NCBI RefSeq assembly: GCF_000219215.1
Contig: NC_015723.1
Location: forward strand, 930,001-994,000
Reading direction: 5' to 3'
DNA from: Cupriavidus necator N-1
GTDB taxonomy: Bacteria; Pseudomonadota; Gammaproteobacteria; Burkholderiales; Burkholderiaceae
Length of the DNA: 64,000 nt
Positions 32,797 through 41,351 of this stretch are shown piece after piece. Numbering within the stretch: position 1 is the stretch's first letter; every line of letters begins with the position of its first letter. The notes beneath the pieces are model-generated. The model saw only the letters and a list, made by a program, of their open reading frames with translations, had not been told where the DNA came from and did no database searches. The position numbers and the translations under genes were made by a program.

Positions 32797-33705
32797 TCAG
32801 GCTACGGGCGGCTCGTCGCCGATGGCGAACGAGGACAGGTGCTCGATCGCCCTGACCAGCCCGGAATGATCCCAGCCAGCGCCGCCCAGCCCGCTGCAGA
32901 CATTGAACAGCTGCTGGCACGACGCCGTGCTGGGCAGGCCCACGCCGAGCTGGCGCGCGGTGGACAGCGCCAGGTCCAGGTCCTTCTGGTGCAGCGCGAT
33001 GCGAAAGCCCGGGTCGAAGGTGCGCTTGATCATGCGTTCGCCATGCACTTCCAGGATGCGCGAGCTGGCAAAGCCGCCCATCAGCGCCTCGCGCACGCGC
33101 GCGGGATCGGCGCCGGCGCGGGCGGCCAGCACCAGCGCTTCGCTGACCGCCTCGATGGTCAGCGCCACGATCACCTGGTTGGCCACCTTGGCCACCTGGC
33201 CGTCGCCGGCCTCGCCCACGCGCGTGATGTTCTTGCCCATCAGTTGCAGGATCGGCAGCACGCGGTCGAATACTTCCTGCTTGCCGCCGGCCATGATCGA
33301 CAGCGTGCCCGCCTTGGCCCCGACCTCGCCGCCGGAGACCGGCGCATCAACATAGTCGGCGCCGAGCGCCTCGATGCAGCGCGCGAACTCGCGCGTGGCG
33401 ATCGGCGAGATCGAGCTCATGTCGATCACGGTGACGCCGCCTGCCGTGTCGGCAAGGCCGTCAGCGACCCCCTTCTCGCCAAACAGCACCCGCTCCACGT
33501 CGGGCGTGTCAGGCAGCATCAGGATGATGGTCTCCGACTGCTTTGCCACCTCCTCGGCGCTGGCGCAGGCTTTCACGCCGGCATCCTGCAGGTCCTGCGG
33601 CACGCCGCTGCGGGTATGGGCGGACACGGTATGCCCGCCCTCGACAAGGTGCTGCACCATGGGCTTGCCCATCACGCCAAGTCCGATAAAGCCGATCTTG
33701 CTCAT
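32797..33705 (-). CDS. NAD-binding beta-hydroxyacid dehydrogenase (2-hydroxy-3-oxopropionate reductase-like, GarR/GlxR type)
   Basis: 302 residues. The Rossmann start MSKIGFIGLGVMGKPMVQHLVEGGHTV has GxGxMG; then VIDMSSISPIATREFA, DYVDAPVSGGEVGAKAGTLSIMAGG (substrate loop) and the catalytic-Lys region VAKVANQVIVALTIEAVSEALVLA. This is the tartronate semialdehyde reductase/3-hydroxyisobutyrate dehydrogenase group; the GlxR/GarR assignment rests on overall likeness and the exact substrate is open. A galactarate dehydratase gene (garD) is in the window but 20 kb away. Followed by the exporter on the same strand (21 nt). Confidence 0.9.
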   Translation of the reverse strand: MSKIGFIGLGVMGKPMVQHLVEGGHTVSAHTRSGVPQDLQDAGVKACASAEEVAKQSETIILMLPDTPDVERVLFGEKGVADGLADTAGGVTVIDMSSISPIATREFARCIEALGADYVDAPVSGGEVGAKAGTLSIMAGGKQEVFDRVLPILQLMGKNITRVGEAGDGQVAKVANQVIVALTIEAVSEALVLAARAGADPARVREALMGGFASSRILEVHGERMIKRTFDPGFRIALHQKDLDLALSTARQLGVGLPSTASCQQLFNVCSGLGGAGWDHSGLVRAIEHLSSFAIGDEPPVA

Positions 33706-33780
33706 GTCAGTGTCCGGTAGTGGTCAGGCGCCAGGCCGGCCGTGCGTCGCGCACGACGCCGGGTTCATCTCTGATGATAG

Positions 33781-34884
33781 TCAGTCGCAAGCCAGCGCAG
33801 ACAGCGGCCCCGGCGCAGGCTGCGCGCTGGCGCGCGCGGCCGCCACCCGCGCGGCGGCATCGTCCAGCTGGGCCAGCGTGCCGGCGTCAACCGGGACATG
33901 GGTGGCGCGGGCGGCGCGCCAGGCCCGTTCGGGCTCGCCCGGCAGGCGGATGCCATCCTGCCCGGGCTGCAGTCGCGACGCCTTCATCCACTCGGCGAAC
34001 GCCGCTACCTCATGCCCGAACGACGTGCTGGTGCCCAGGCGCGCGGGATCGAACACGATCGCCAGCATGTTGTTCCAGACCGCATGCTCATGCCGCAGCG
34101 TTTCGGGGCGGATGGTGTGGCCGCCGGTGACCGCGGCGCCCAGCAGCTCGCACATCACGGCCAGCACATGGCCCTTGTGCTCGCCAAAGGGCCGCAGCGC
34201 GCCTTGCGGCGCGCCGTCGGCGGGGTACATCACGGCAGGATCGGCGGTGGGCTCGCCGTGCGCGTCCAGCAGGCAGCCGGGCGCCACCGGCACGCCCTTG
34301 TTGTGGGCCACGCGCACCTTGCCCAGCGCGATCGCGCTGGTGGCGAAGTCCAGCACCAGCGGCGGCTCGCCCGCCACAGGCACGCCGATGGTGAACGGGT
34401 TGGTGCCGTAGCGCGCATCGTAGCCGCCGTGCGGCGCCACGATGGGCTTGGACAGCACGTTGACGAAGTGGATCGAGATCATGCCGGCGGCAGTGGCCTG
34501 CTCGGCCCAGTGGCCCACGCGCCCCAGGTGGTGCGACTGGCGCAGGCCCATCACGCAGACGCCATGCTCGCGCGCGCGGCCGATAGCCATGTCCATGGCC
34601 TGCGCCGTCACTGCCTGGCCCATGCCGCGGTTGCCGTCCAGGCTCAGCATGCTGCCGGCATCGTGCAGCACGCTGACCTGCTGGTTCAGCTGCAGCTCGT
34701 CGGCCTGCCAGGCCAGCACATAGCGCGGGATCATGCCGACGCCGTGCGAGTCATGCCCGCTCAGGTTGGCGCCGACCAGGTGGTCGGCCGTCAGGCGCGC
34801 CTCTTGTGCGCTGCTGCCCGCGGCAAGCCAGAGATCGGCCACCCACTGGTGCAGGGCGGCGGTAGGGATGCAGTGTTCGCTCAT
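33781..34884 (-). CDS. LDH2/malate-L-lactate dehydrogenase family oxidoreductase
   Basis: 367 residues from the ATG at 34882-34884. Family markers: LTADHLVGANLSGHDSHGVGMIPRYV (the DSHGV motif with the catalytic His), GLRQSHHLGRVGHWAEQATAAGMISIHFVN, and YGTNPFTIGVP. Enzymes of this NAD(P)-dependent family, unrelated to classical LDH, reduce 2-oxoacids (malate, ureidoglycolate, sulfolactate, 2,3-diketogulonate). Substrate cannot be fixed. A 75-nt gap separates it from the GarR-like gene downstream on the same strand, possibly one operon with the exporter. Confidence 0.9.
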   Translation of the reverse strand: MSEHCIPTAALHQWVADLWLAAGSSAQEARLTADHLVGANLSGHDSHGVGMIPRYVLAWQADELQLNQQVSVLHDAGSMLSLDGNRGMGQAVTAQAMDMAIGRAREHGVCVMGLRQSHHLGRVGHWAEQATAAGMISIHFVNVLSKPIVAPHGGYDARYGTNPFTIGVPVAGEPPLVLDFATSAIALGKVRVAHNKGVPVAPGCLLDAHGEPTADPAVMYPADGAPQGALRPFGEHKGHVLAVMCELLGAAVTGGHTIRPETLRHEHAVWNNMLAIVFDPARLGTSTSFGHEVAAFAEWMKASRLQPGQDGIRLPGEPERAWRAARATHVPVDAGTLAQLDDAAARVAAARASAQPAPGPLSALACD

Positions 34885-34901
34885 ATCGGCCTTGGCTAGG
34901 G

Positions 34902-34939
34902 AAAAAAAGAGCCCCGTGCCGTGTGACGGCAACGGGGCT
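34902..34939 (-). terminator. Rho-independent terminator (minus strand)
   Basis: The hairpin spans 34910-34939: AGCCCCGTGCCGT pairs with ACGGC-ACGGGGCT leaving one bulged A and a 3-nt loop. On the minus strand it is followed at once by seven U (A-run at 34902-34908). It ends the transcript of the 94-residue gene and insulates the dehydrogenase gene. Confidence 0.85.
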
Positions 34940-34997
34940 TCATGATACGGCCAGCGAGAGCTCGGCGGCGCCGGCGTGGCCGGTGATCGGCTACTGC

Positions 34998-35282
34998 TTA
35001 CTGGCGCAGCGCAGCTTCGGCAGGTGACTGGCCAAGGATTTCGCGGATACGGGCCAGGTAGGTATCGCCCACCGCGCGGTGCATGCGCGCTGCCTCGGCC
35101 GCGAACTGGCGCCGGCTGGGTGGGCGGATGCCCAGGCTGCGGCAGATCGTTGACAGGTAAGGCTTGCGCTGGCCGCCCAGGCGCAGTGCCGCGGTCTGCA
35201 GCGCGGCATCGCCGATGCGCCCGCGCAGCCAGGCCAGCACCTGGCGGTCATAATCGTTTTGCACACGGATCAGGTGTTCCAT
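34998..35282 (-). CDS. Hypothetical protein (94 residues)
   Basis: MEHLIRVQNDYDRQVLAWLRGRIGDAALQTAALRLGGQRKPYLSTICRSLGIRPPSRRQF and then a helical tail ending AEAALRQ. AGGAG lies 7 nt before the ATG. The middle (KPYLSTICRSLGIRPP) resembles a helix-turn-helix, so a small DNA-binding or adaptor protein is possible, but I do not recognise a family. Transcribed alone: terminator directly after it, and AT-rich upstream region at 35283-35340 (TGTAAATATATACAGTA) that looks like a promoter. Confidence 0.7.
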   Translation of the reverse strand: MEHLIRVQNDYDRQVLAWLRGRIGDAALQTAALRLGGQRKPYLSTICRSLGIRPPSRRQFAAEAARMHRAVGDTYLARIREILGQSPAEAALRQ

Positions 35283-35315
35283 GGACGGGACTCCTACTGT
35301 TCATCCATACAGGTA

Positions 35316-35334
35316 CTGTAAATATATACAGTAT
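35316..35334. promoter_or_regulatory. AT-rich symmetric promoter/operator region
   Basis: The stretch ACTGTAAATATATACAGT contains ACTGTA and TACAGT as complementary arms around AATATA, about 35 nt upstream of the 94-residue gene. It stands out against the GC-rich background and probably combines a -10 region with an operator. Confidence 0.55.
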
Positions 35335-35389
35335 CCGGCGGGATGCAAGGAGTTTGTCCACGAACACTTTGGCCGCGTGGTCAAGTCGC

Positions 35390-36040
35390 CTACAAGCCAC
35401 CCAGGGCGTTCACGGTGAACGCCAGAATCCCCATGTTGAACAGAAACGCGGCCACGCAGTGGCCCAGGACCACCCTGCGCATGTGGGCGCCGGCGATGGT
35501 CACGTCAGACGTCTGGAAAGTCATGCCCAGCGTGAAGCTGAAATAGAGGAAGTCCCAATAGCTGGGGTCCTTAACGCCCGGCACCTGCAGCCCGCCCTGG
35601 TCGCCGGTGGCGGTCTGGAGATAGTAGAGATGCGCATAGTGCAGCGTGAAAACGGTGTTGGCAAAAAGCCAGGACAGGATGAGCGTGGCGACGATCAGCG
35701 CGATGTCGGCCCAGTGCGGTGTCTCGGGGCGCGCGATCAGCGTGCCGATCGCGACCAGGATCACCATCGAGAGCAGCACGGTGATCGCGAGCAGCGCGGT
35801 GCGGTTGGCATCGTTGTATTCCGCTGTACGCCGCATGGCCGCAGCATCGGCGCGCAACAGCGGCAGCGCGGCGCCAAGGAAGACAAGGGCCGCGAGATCG
35901 AAGCCGATCAGCAGCGCAATACGTGGCTCTGCGCCGAGCGCACCCGCGGTGAAGGTCGCAACAATCAATATGGCGCCGCACAGCAGAAAGCGTGCGGGTG
36001 CAATGCGCTTGCCGATAGCGAAGCGGGAGGGTCTGTTCAT
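35390..36040 (-). CDS. DUF1345 family inner-membrane protein
   Basis: 216 residues from the ATG at 36038-36040. Multiple hydrophobic helices: FLLCGAILIVATFTAGAL, IALLIGFDLAALVFLGAALPLL, ALLAITVLLSMVILVAIGTLIA, IALIVATLILSWLFANTVF, and a C-terminal FLFNMGILAFTVNALGGL. The segment DPSYWDFLYFSFTLGMTFQTSDV is the DUF1345 signature and resembles a potassium-channel pore loop. Function unknown. It is divergent from the Rieske-FAD oxidoreductase gene (158 nt). Confidence 0.88.
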   Translation of the reverse strand: MNRPSRFAIGKRIAPARFLLCGAILIVATFTAGALGAEPRIALLIGFDLAALVFLGAALPLLRADAAAMRRTAEYNDANRTALLAITVLLSMVILVAIGTLIARPETPHWADIALIVATLILSWLFANTVFTLHYAHLYYLQTATGDQGGLQVPGVKDPSYWDFLYFSFTLGMTFQTSDVTIAGAHMRRVVLGHCVAAFLFNMGILAFTVNALGGL

Positions 36041-36149
36041 GGGGCAGTTATCCGGATGACCCTTCGTCAGGAAAGGAGGCTGGTCACCCGTGAATAATAT
36101 CCGTGCCGTGGCGCAGTTTGTAACGCTGCATGCGCCTTTCATTTGACGG

Positions 36150-36163
36150 TATCGAGGTCGATA
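36150..36163. promoter_or_regulatory. Inverted repeat upstream of the Rieske-FAD gene
   Basis: TATCGA-gg-TCGATA, perfect arms, 36 nt before the oxidoreductase start. TTGAC at 36143-36147 precedes it, so the repeat could cover the promoter spacer and serve as a repressor site. Confidence 0.45.
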
Positions 36164-36198
36164 ATGGCCCTGTGCCATGACCGGCAAGGAGAGACGCC

Positions 36199-37737
36199 AT
36201 GACCAAAAGCTCTTCCTCCAAGGATGAATGCGATCTCGCCCAGGGCGTGCCGCTGGCTGACCTTGCTGATGGCGGCATGGTGACAGGCCAGATTGGCGGC
36301 GAACCGGTCTTGCTTGTGCGACGGGCTGATGAACTGTTTGCCATCGGTGCGACCTGTACCCACTATGGCGCGCCTCTGGCGGACGGCCTGCTGGTCGGCG
36401 ACACGATCCGATGTCCATGGCATCACGCCTGCTTCAGTCTTCGTACCGGCGCGGTCCTGGGGCCGCCCGCCCAGGACGATCTGAAATGCTGGCGCGTGGA
36501 ACAGCAAGACGGAAAGGCCTTCGTCCGCGAAGCGCTGCCGGCGGTGCAGCCACCGCGACTTGCCGCCGCCCAACTCCCTGAATCCGTGGTGATCATCGGC
36601 GGCGGCGCAGCCGGGACTGCCGCGGTCGAAACCCTGCGGCGGGAAGGCTATAGCGGCCCCGTCACGCTGTTGAGCGCCGATCGTTCATTGCCGTACGACC
36701 GGCCGAATCTATCGAAAGACTACCTCGCCGGGACGGCAAACGCGGACTGGCTGCCAATGCGGCCACCGACGTTCTACGCGGATCACGACATCGATGTGCG
36801 CGCCGACAACCGTGTCGTCAAGCTCAGCCCCGCGCAAAAATCCGTCACGCTCTCGGATGGCAGCAACGTAAGCTACGGCGCGCTTCTGCTTGCCGTCGGT
36901 GCCGTGCCGATACGGCTCGACGTTCCTGGCGCATCCTTGCCGCACGTGGGCGTGCTCCGTACGCTGGCCGACTGCGACGCATTGATCGCGCGTCTCGGCA
37001 CGGCACGCCGATGCGTCGTGGTGGGCGCAAGCTTTATCGGGATGGAAGTCGCGGCAGCGCTGCGAACGCGAGGCCTGGAAGTGCATGTTGTCGCGCCCGA
37101 AGCGCATCCGATGGAGCGGGTCCTGGGTGCGGCGCTCGGCGGCATGATCAAGGCGCTTCATGAATCGCACGGGGTAACGTTCCATCTCGGGGCCACGGTG
37201 GCGGAGATTCAGCCGGATCGGGTGAAATTGTCGACCGGCACGGAGCTGGCCGCCGATCTGGTCGTGACCGGGATTGGCGTTCGCCCCGACGTGGCCTTGG
37301 CGCAGGACGCCGGCCTCGCGCTGGACAAGGGCGTGGCGGTCGATGAATTTCTCCAGACGAGCGAACCTGGCATCTATGCCGCGGGCGATATTGCGCGCTG
37401 GCCTGACCCGGGAACGGGCCAGCGTATCCGCGTCGAACACTGGGTGGTCGCCGAGCGCCAGGGCGTGGTGGCAGCGCGGAATATCCTGGGACAGCGCCAA
37501 CGCTTTGCGGCCGTGCCATTCTTCTGGACCCAGCACTATGATGTGGCCATCAACTACGTAGGCCATGCGGAGCAATGGGATCGCCTGGATGTCGACGGCG
37601 ATCCCGCCGCGCATGACTGTACGGTGACCTATTGGAGCAAGGACAAGCGGCTTGCGGTCGCCACGGTCGGGCGCGACCTGGCGAGCCTTCGGGCGGAGGC
37701 CGCATTCGAGCAGGAGGCGACAGGATCCGGGGCGTGA
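36199..37737 (+). CDS. Rieske [2Fe-2S] - FAD/NAD(P)-dependent oxidoreductase fusion (AIFM3-like)
   Basis: 512 residues. The N-terminal Rieske domain has CTHYGAPL (C53, H55) and CPWHHACF (C72, H75), all four cluster ligands. The FAD domain starts VVIIGGGAAGTAAVETLRREGYSGPVTLLSADRSLPYDRPNLSKDYLAG (GxGxxG at 134-139), the NAD domain has VVVGASFIGMEVAAALR, and IYAAGDIARW is the second FAD motif. It resembles ferredoxin-reductase components of oxygenases, carrying its own Rieske cluster. AGGAG stands before the ATG. It is convergent with fdhD (8 nt apart) and near molybdoenzyme genes, so it may serve as an electron link, but the partner is unknown. Confidence 0.93.
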   Translation: MTKSSSSKDECDLAQGVPLADLADGGMVTGQIGGEPVLLVRRADELFAIGATCTHYGAPLADGLLVGDTIRCPWHHACFSLRTGAVLGPPAQDDLKCWRVEQQDGKAFVREALPAVQPPRLAAAQLPESVVIIGGGAAGTAAVETLRREGYSGPVTLLSADRSLPYDRPNLSKDYLAGTANADWLPMRPPTFYADHDIDVRADNRVVKLSPAQKSVTLSDGSNVSYGALLLAVGAVPIRLDVPGASLPHVGVLRTLADCDALIARLGTARRCVVVGASFIGMEVAAALRTRGLEVHVVAPEAHPMERVLGAALGGMIKALHESHGVTFHLGATVAEIQPDRVKLSTGTELAADLVVTGIGVRPDVALAQDAGLALDKGVAVDEFLQTSEPGIYAAGDIARWPDPGTGQRIRVEHWVVAERQGVVAARNILGQRQRFAAVPFFWTQHYDVAINYVGHAEQWDRLDVDGDPAAHDCTVTYWSKDKRLAVATVGRDLASLRAEAAFEQEATGSGA

Positions 37738-37745
37738 TCGGCAAC

Positions 37746-38630
37746 CTAGGCAATCCGCAGGCGTTCGGGATGTGAGTAGACGACCAGGCTGCCACTGCGC
37801 ACAAAACCGGCCAGCGTCACCACCGTGGATTCCGCCATCCGCACGGCCAGTGCCGTTGGGCCGGACACCGCAGCAAGAATCCCGGCGCCGATCGATGCCG
37901 TCTTGAGCACCATCTCGTAGCTGGCCCGGCTGGTGACAATCACCGCGCCGCTCTTGATATCCTCAGTGCCGCTTGCCAGTGCGCCCGCCAGCTTGTCGAG
38001 CGCATTGTGGCGCCCCACGTCCTCGCGCACCAGGACCAGCGTGCCATCCGCGCGCAGCCATCCCGCTGCGTGGGTCGCTCCGGTATCGCGCAGCAGCGTC
38101 TGGCGGTTGTGCAAGGCGGCGAACGCCGCGTCGAAGACAGACGGGTCGAAGATGGCCGTGCTCTGCACCGGCTGCGGCAGGCGCATGACGTCTTCAAGCG
38201 ACTCGGTGCCGCACAGGCCGCAGCCGGTACGCCCCGCCAGCGCGCGACGCCGGGTCTTCAGCCTGGCGAAGGCGGCGGAGGCGATCTCTATCTTGACCGT
38301 CACGCCGTTCCCGCCGGCTTCCACGTCGATACCGTAGATCTCGCAGGCGTTGTCGACAATGCCTTCGCTAAGGCTGAAGCCGATCGCGAAGTCATCGAAA
38401 TCGGCGGGCGTAGCCAGCATGACCGCATGCGAGATGCCGTTGTATTCGAGCGCGACTGGCGTTTCTTCGGCAAGGCGGTCGTCCTCGGACCTCACGGTGC
38501 CATGACGCCAGCGTCTGACCTCGACGGTGCGCTGCGCCGGTACCTCTTCCATGCCGGCGCTACTGCCTTCCACTGGCAAATCCCGCCTCATCGCCTCTCC
38601 GCAATGTGTTTTCCGTGCAGTCGTGGTCAT
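37746..38630 (-). CDS. fdhD: Formate dehydrogenase accessory sulfurtransferase FdhD
   Basis: 294 residues. The FdhD motif RTGCGLCGTESLEDV holds the two conserved Cys (CGLC) that relay sulfur from IscS to the molybdenum cofactor of formate dehydrogenases. Also present: EYNGISHAVMLATPADFDDFAIGFSLSEGI at the start and LVREDVGRHNALDKLAGAL and VTSRASYEMVLKTASIGAGILAAVSGPTALAVRMAE at the end, all family blocks. The first ATG at 38628-38630 is assumed; a second (38589-38591) would give 281 residues. Divergent from the molybdoenzyme gene at 38913 that probably needs it. Confidence 0.95.
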   Translation of the reverse strand: MTTTARKTHCGEAMRRDLPVEGSSAGMEEVPAQRTVEVRRWRHGTVRSEDDRLAEETPVALEYNGISHAVMLATPADFDDFAIGFSLSEGIVDNACEIYGIDVEAGGNGVTVKIEIASAAFARLKTRRRALAGRTGCGLCGTESLEDVMRLPQPVQSTAIFDPSVFDAAFAALHNRQTLLRDTGATHAAGWLRADGTLVLVREDVGRHNALDKLAGALASGTEDIKSGAVIVTSRASYEMVLKTASIGAGILAAVSGPTALAVRMAESTVVTLAGFVRSGSLVVYSHPERLRIA

Positions 38631-38912
38631 GGATGGCGCTATCTACTTCGAGGCCAAGCCCATTGTCGCGATCGCTGCAGCGCAGCCTACGACTAACCAG
38701 AATAGCCGGGTTCAGCAGCTTGCGCCGTCATGAATCGAATAGACCATTTGCTGCGAGCATTTGTGAGCTGTCAAGCATGCAATGGGGAGGGCAGCGCTAT
38801 TTGTAACCGCTACTTGCCGAGCGGTAGGCCGAGTCTATTTTTATGAAAAGCTCGCCTTGCGGCACGGGCGGCTGTCGCCCCCAGGGGGCCGGTTCACGTT
38901 CATGGAGCAGAC

Positions 38913-41192
38913 ATGGCTACTCGACGGGAAGTGCCTGGCATCAGGCCGTATGACGGACCCGCTGGTGGTTGGGGTGCGCTTCGCGCAACGACTCAAGCCA
39001 TACGGCTGCAAATGGATAGCGTCAAGGCGCCGATCACGATGCTCCGGACCAATCAGCCCGATGGCTTCGATTGTCCGGGCTGCGCGTGGCCCGACAAGGA
39101 GCACAGGTCCACGTTCCAGTTCTGCGAGAACGGCGCCAAGGCCGTCACCTGGGAAGCGACCAGCAAACGGGTGCGGCCAGAATTCTTTGAAAGCAACACG
39201 GTGTCGTCGCTGCTGCAACGATCGGATTTTGAGCTGGAGGATATGGGGCGGCTTACCCATCCGCTGGTCTACGATCGTGCCACTGACACATTTCGGGCGG
39301 TCGATTGGGGCGCGGCATTCGCCCGAATCGGTGAAATCCTGCGTGGGCTGTCGCCCGACCAGGTCGAGTTCTATACGTCGGGCAGGGCATCGAACGAGGC
39401 AGCTTTTCTGTTCCAGCTGTTCGCACGGGAATATGGCACGAACAACTTCCCCGATTGCTCGAACATGTGCCACGAGCCCACCAGCGTCGGCTTGCCACAA
39501 TCGATCGGAATCGGCAAAGGCACGGTGTCGCTGGAAGACTTCGATAGTTGCGAGCTCATCATCTCCATCGGCCACAATCCCGGGACGAATCACCCCAGAA
39601 TGATGGGAACGCTTCATGAAGCCGCACGGCGCAACGTCCCCATCGTCGTGTTCAATCCGCTGCGCGAGCGCGCGCTCGAACGGTTCGCGGATCCCCAGAA
39701 CTGGCTTGAAATGGCGACTTACGGCTCGACCAGGATCGCCTCGACGTACTATCAGGTCGATGCCGGAGGCGACGCGGCCGCGCTCAAGGGGATCATGAAG
39801 GCCCTCCTGGCCATGGACGCGGCTCTGGGAGATATTCTGGACCGTGATTTCATCGCGGTGCATACCGAGGGTTTCGACGCATTTGCAGCAGACCTGGCAG
39901 CCACGACGTGGGAAGACATAGAGAAGGCGAGCGGACTCACCCGTGCGGATCTTGAGCAGGTTGCAGACCTCTACGCGAAATCGAATGCGACGATCGTCAC
40001 CTATGGCATGGGCGTCACCCAGCACAACAAGGGCACTGCCAATGTCCGCCTGATCGCGGATCTGTTGTTCCTGCGTGGAAACTTCGGCAAGCCCGGCGCT
40101 GGCATTTGTCCATTGCGTGGCCACTCCAACGTGCAGGGAAATCGAACGGTCGGCATCACCGAAAGACCAACGGACAGTTTCCTCAAGCAGATCGAAGATG
40201 CATTGGGATTCAAGCCGCCGCAGACGCACGGACATGATGCCGTCAAGGCGATGCAGGCAATGATAGACGGCACGGCCAAGGCCCTGATCTGCCTGGGCGG
40301 CAATTTCGCGGTTGCGCTGCCCGATTCCGGACAGTCCTTTCCCGCGATGGGGAAGCTCGATCTGAGCGTCCATATCGGTACCAAGCTCAATCGCTCGCAT
40401 CTGCTGGTGGCGAAGGAAACGTACGTGCTGCCGTGCCTGGGCCGCACGGAACTTGATGTACAGGCGACCGGGCCACAATCGGTGACGGTCGAGGATTCGA
40501 TGTCAATGGTCCACGCATCGGCCGGAAAGCTCACGCCTGCCTCTGAAGAACTGCGTTCCGAGCCTTCGATCGTGGCCGGCATGGCCAACGCGACCATGCC
40601 CAACAGCAAGGTCCCGTGGCTGGACCTGGTGGCCGACTATGACAAGATCCGCGACCTGATCGAAAAGACCGTGCCCGGCTTCGAGAACTTCAACGCACGC
40701 ATCCGGACGCCGGGTGGCTTCCGCCTGCCGCTTCCGCCGACCGAGCGCAAGTGGCCGACGCCGACTGGGAAAGCGATGTTCTCCGTGTATGGCGGGGTGA
40801 AAGAGGACGCCGACGTCCTCGGCGGAGAAAATGTCCTGCGCCTGATGACGATCCGCAGCCACGACCAGTACAACACCACGATCTATGCGCTGGATGATCG
40901 CTATCGAGGCGTATTCGGGCGGCGCGATGTGCTGTTCATGCATGAAGACGACATGGCGGCACGCGGACTGGAGCATGGTGACCTGGTCGACATCGAGACC
41001 ATCGTAACCGGCAGGCAACTGCGCTTGAAGAAGATCACTGCGATCGCTTATGCAAACATCGCACGGGGTTCCGTGGCGGCGTATTACCCGGAGGCGAATG
41101 TGCTGGTGCCACTGGACTACATTGACAAGGAAAGCGGAACGCCTTCGTACAAGTCCATTCCCGTACGGGTGTTGCGTGCGGAGGTGACTTAA
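38913..41192 (+). CDS. FdhF/YdeP family molybdopterin oxidoreductase
   Basis: 759 residues, very close to E. coli YdeP in length and sequence (YDGPAGGWGALR start, GFDCPGCAWPD, EFYTSGRASNEAAFLFQLFAREYGTNNFPDCSNMCHEPTSVGL, GHNPGTNHPRMMGTL, GICPLRGHSNVQGNRTVGI, TIRSHDQYNTTIYALDDRYRGVFG). Only CPGC (C54, C57) is left of the usual N-terminal four-Cys cluster site, as in the YdeP group, and there is no Sec codon or Cys at a clear FDH active site beyond NMCHEPTS. It should bind bis-MGD; YdeP is linked to acid resistance and its substrate is not settled. No beta or gamma electron-transfer subunit follows. Confidence 0.93.
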   Translation: MATRREVPGIRPYDGPAGGWGALRATTQAIRLQMDSVKAPITMLRTNQPDGFDCPGCAWPDKEHRSTFQFCENGAKAVTWEATSKRVRPEFFESNTVSSLLQRSDFELEDMGRLTHPLVYDRATDTFRAVDWGAAFARIGEILRGLSPDQVEFYTSGRASNEAAFLFQLFAREYGTNNFPDCSNMCHEPTSVGLPQSIGIGKGTVSLEDFDSCELIISIGHNPGTNHPRMMGTLHEAARRNVPIVVFNPLRERALERFADPQNWLEMATYGSTRIASTYYQVDAGGDAAALKGIMKALLAMDAALGDILDRDFIAVHTEGFDAFAADLAATTWEDIEKASGLTRADLEQVADLYAKSNATIVTYGMGVTQHNKGTANVRLIADLLFLRGNFGKPGAGICPLRGHSNVQGNRTVGITERPTDSFLKQIEDALGFKPPQTHGHDAVKAMQAMIDGTAKALICLGGNFAVALPDSGQSFPAMGKLDLSVHIGTKLNRSHLLVAKETYVLPCLGRTELDVQATGPQSVTVEDSMSMVHASAGKLTPASEELRSEPSIVAGMANATMPNSKVPWLDLVADYDKIRDLIEKTVPGFENFNARIRTPGGFRLPLPPTERKWPTPTGKAMFSVYGGVKEDADVLGGENVLRLMTIRSHDQYNTTIYALDDRYRGVFGRRDVLFMHEDDMAARGLEHGDLVDIETIVTGRQLRLKKITAIAYANIARGSVAAYYPEANVLVPLDYIDKESGTPSYKSIPVRVLRAEVT

Positions 41193-41351
41193 CCCTGGGC
41201 GAGCTTCTGGCGACCTGGCGAAGCGCGGCACGAGATTTGGCGTGGGAGGAGGGCGTTGTCCGGCGACACGATACATGCATGACCTGACCCAGCAAGTCAC
41301 TGAACTCGTATGCAGTCCGTTCTGAGATAAAGCTTCCCCACAAGAAAAATC

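Noticed and set aside
38782..39603. Alternative 273-residue frame over the YdeP-type gene
   Set aside because: The first frame matches YdeP over its full length, so this is a shadow.
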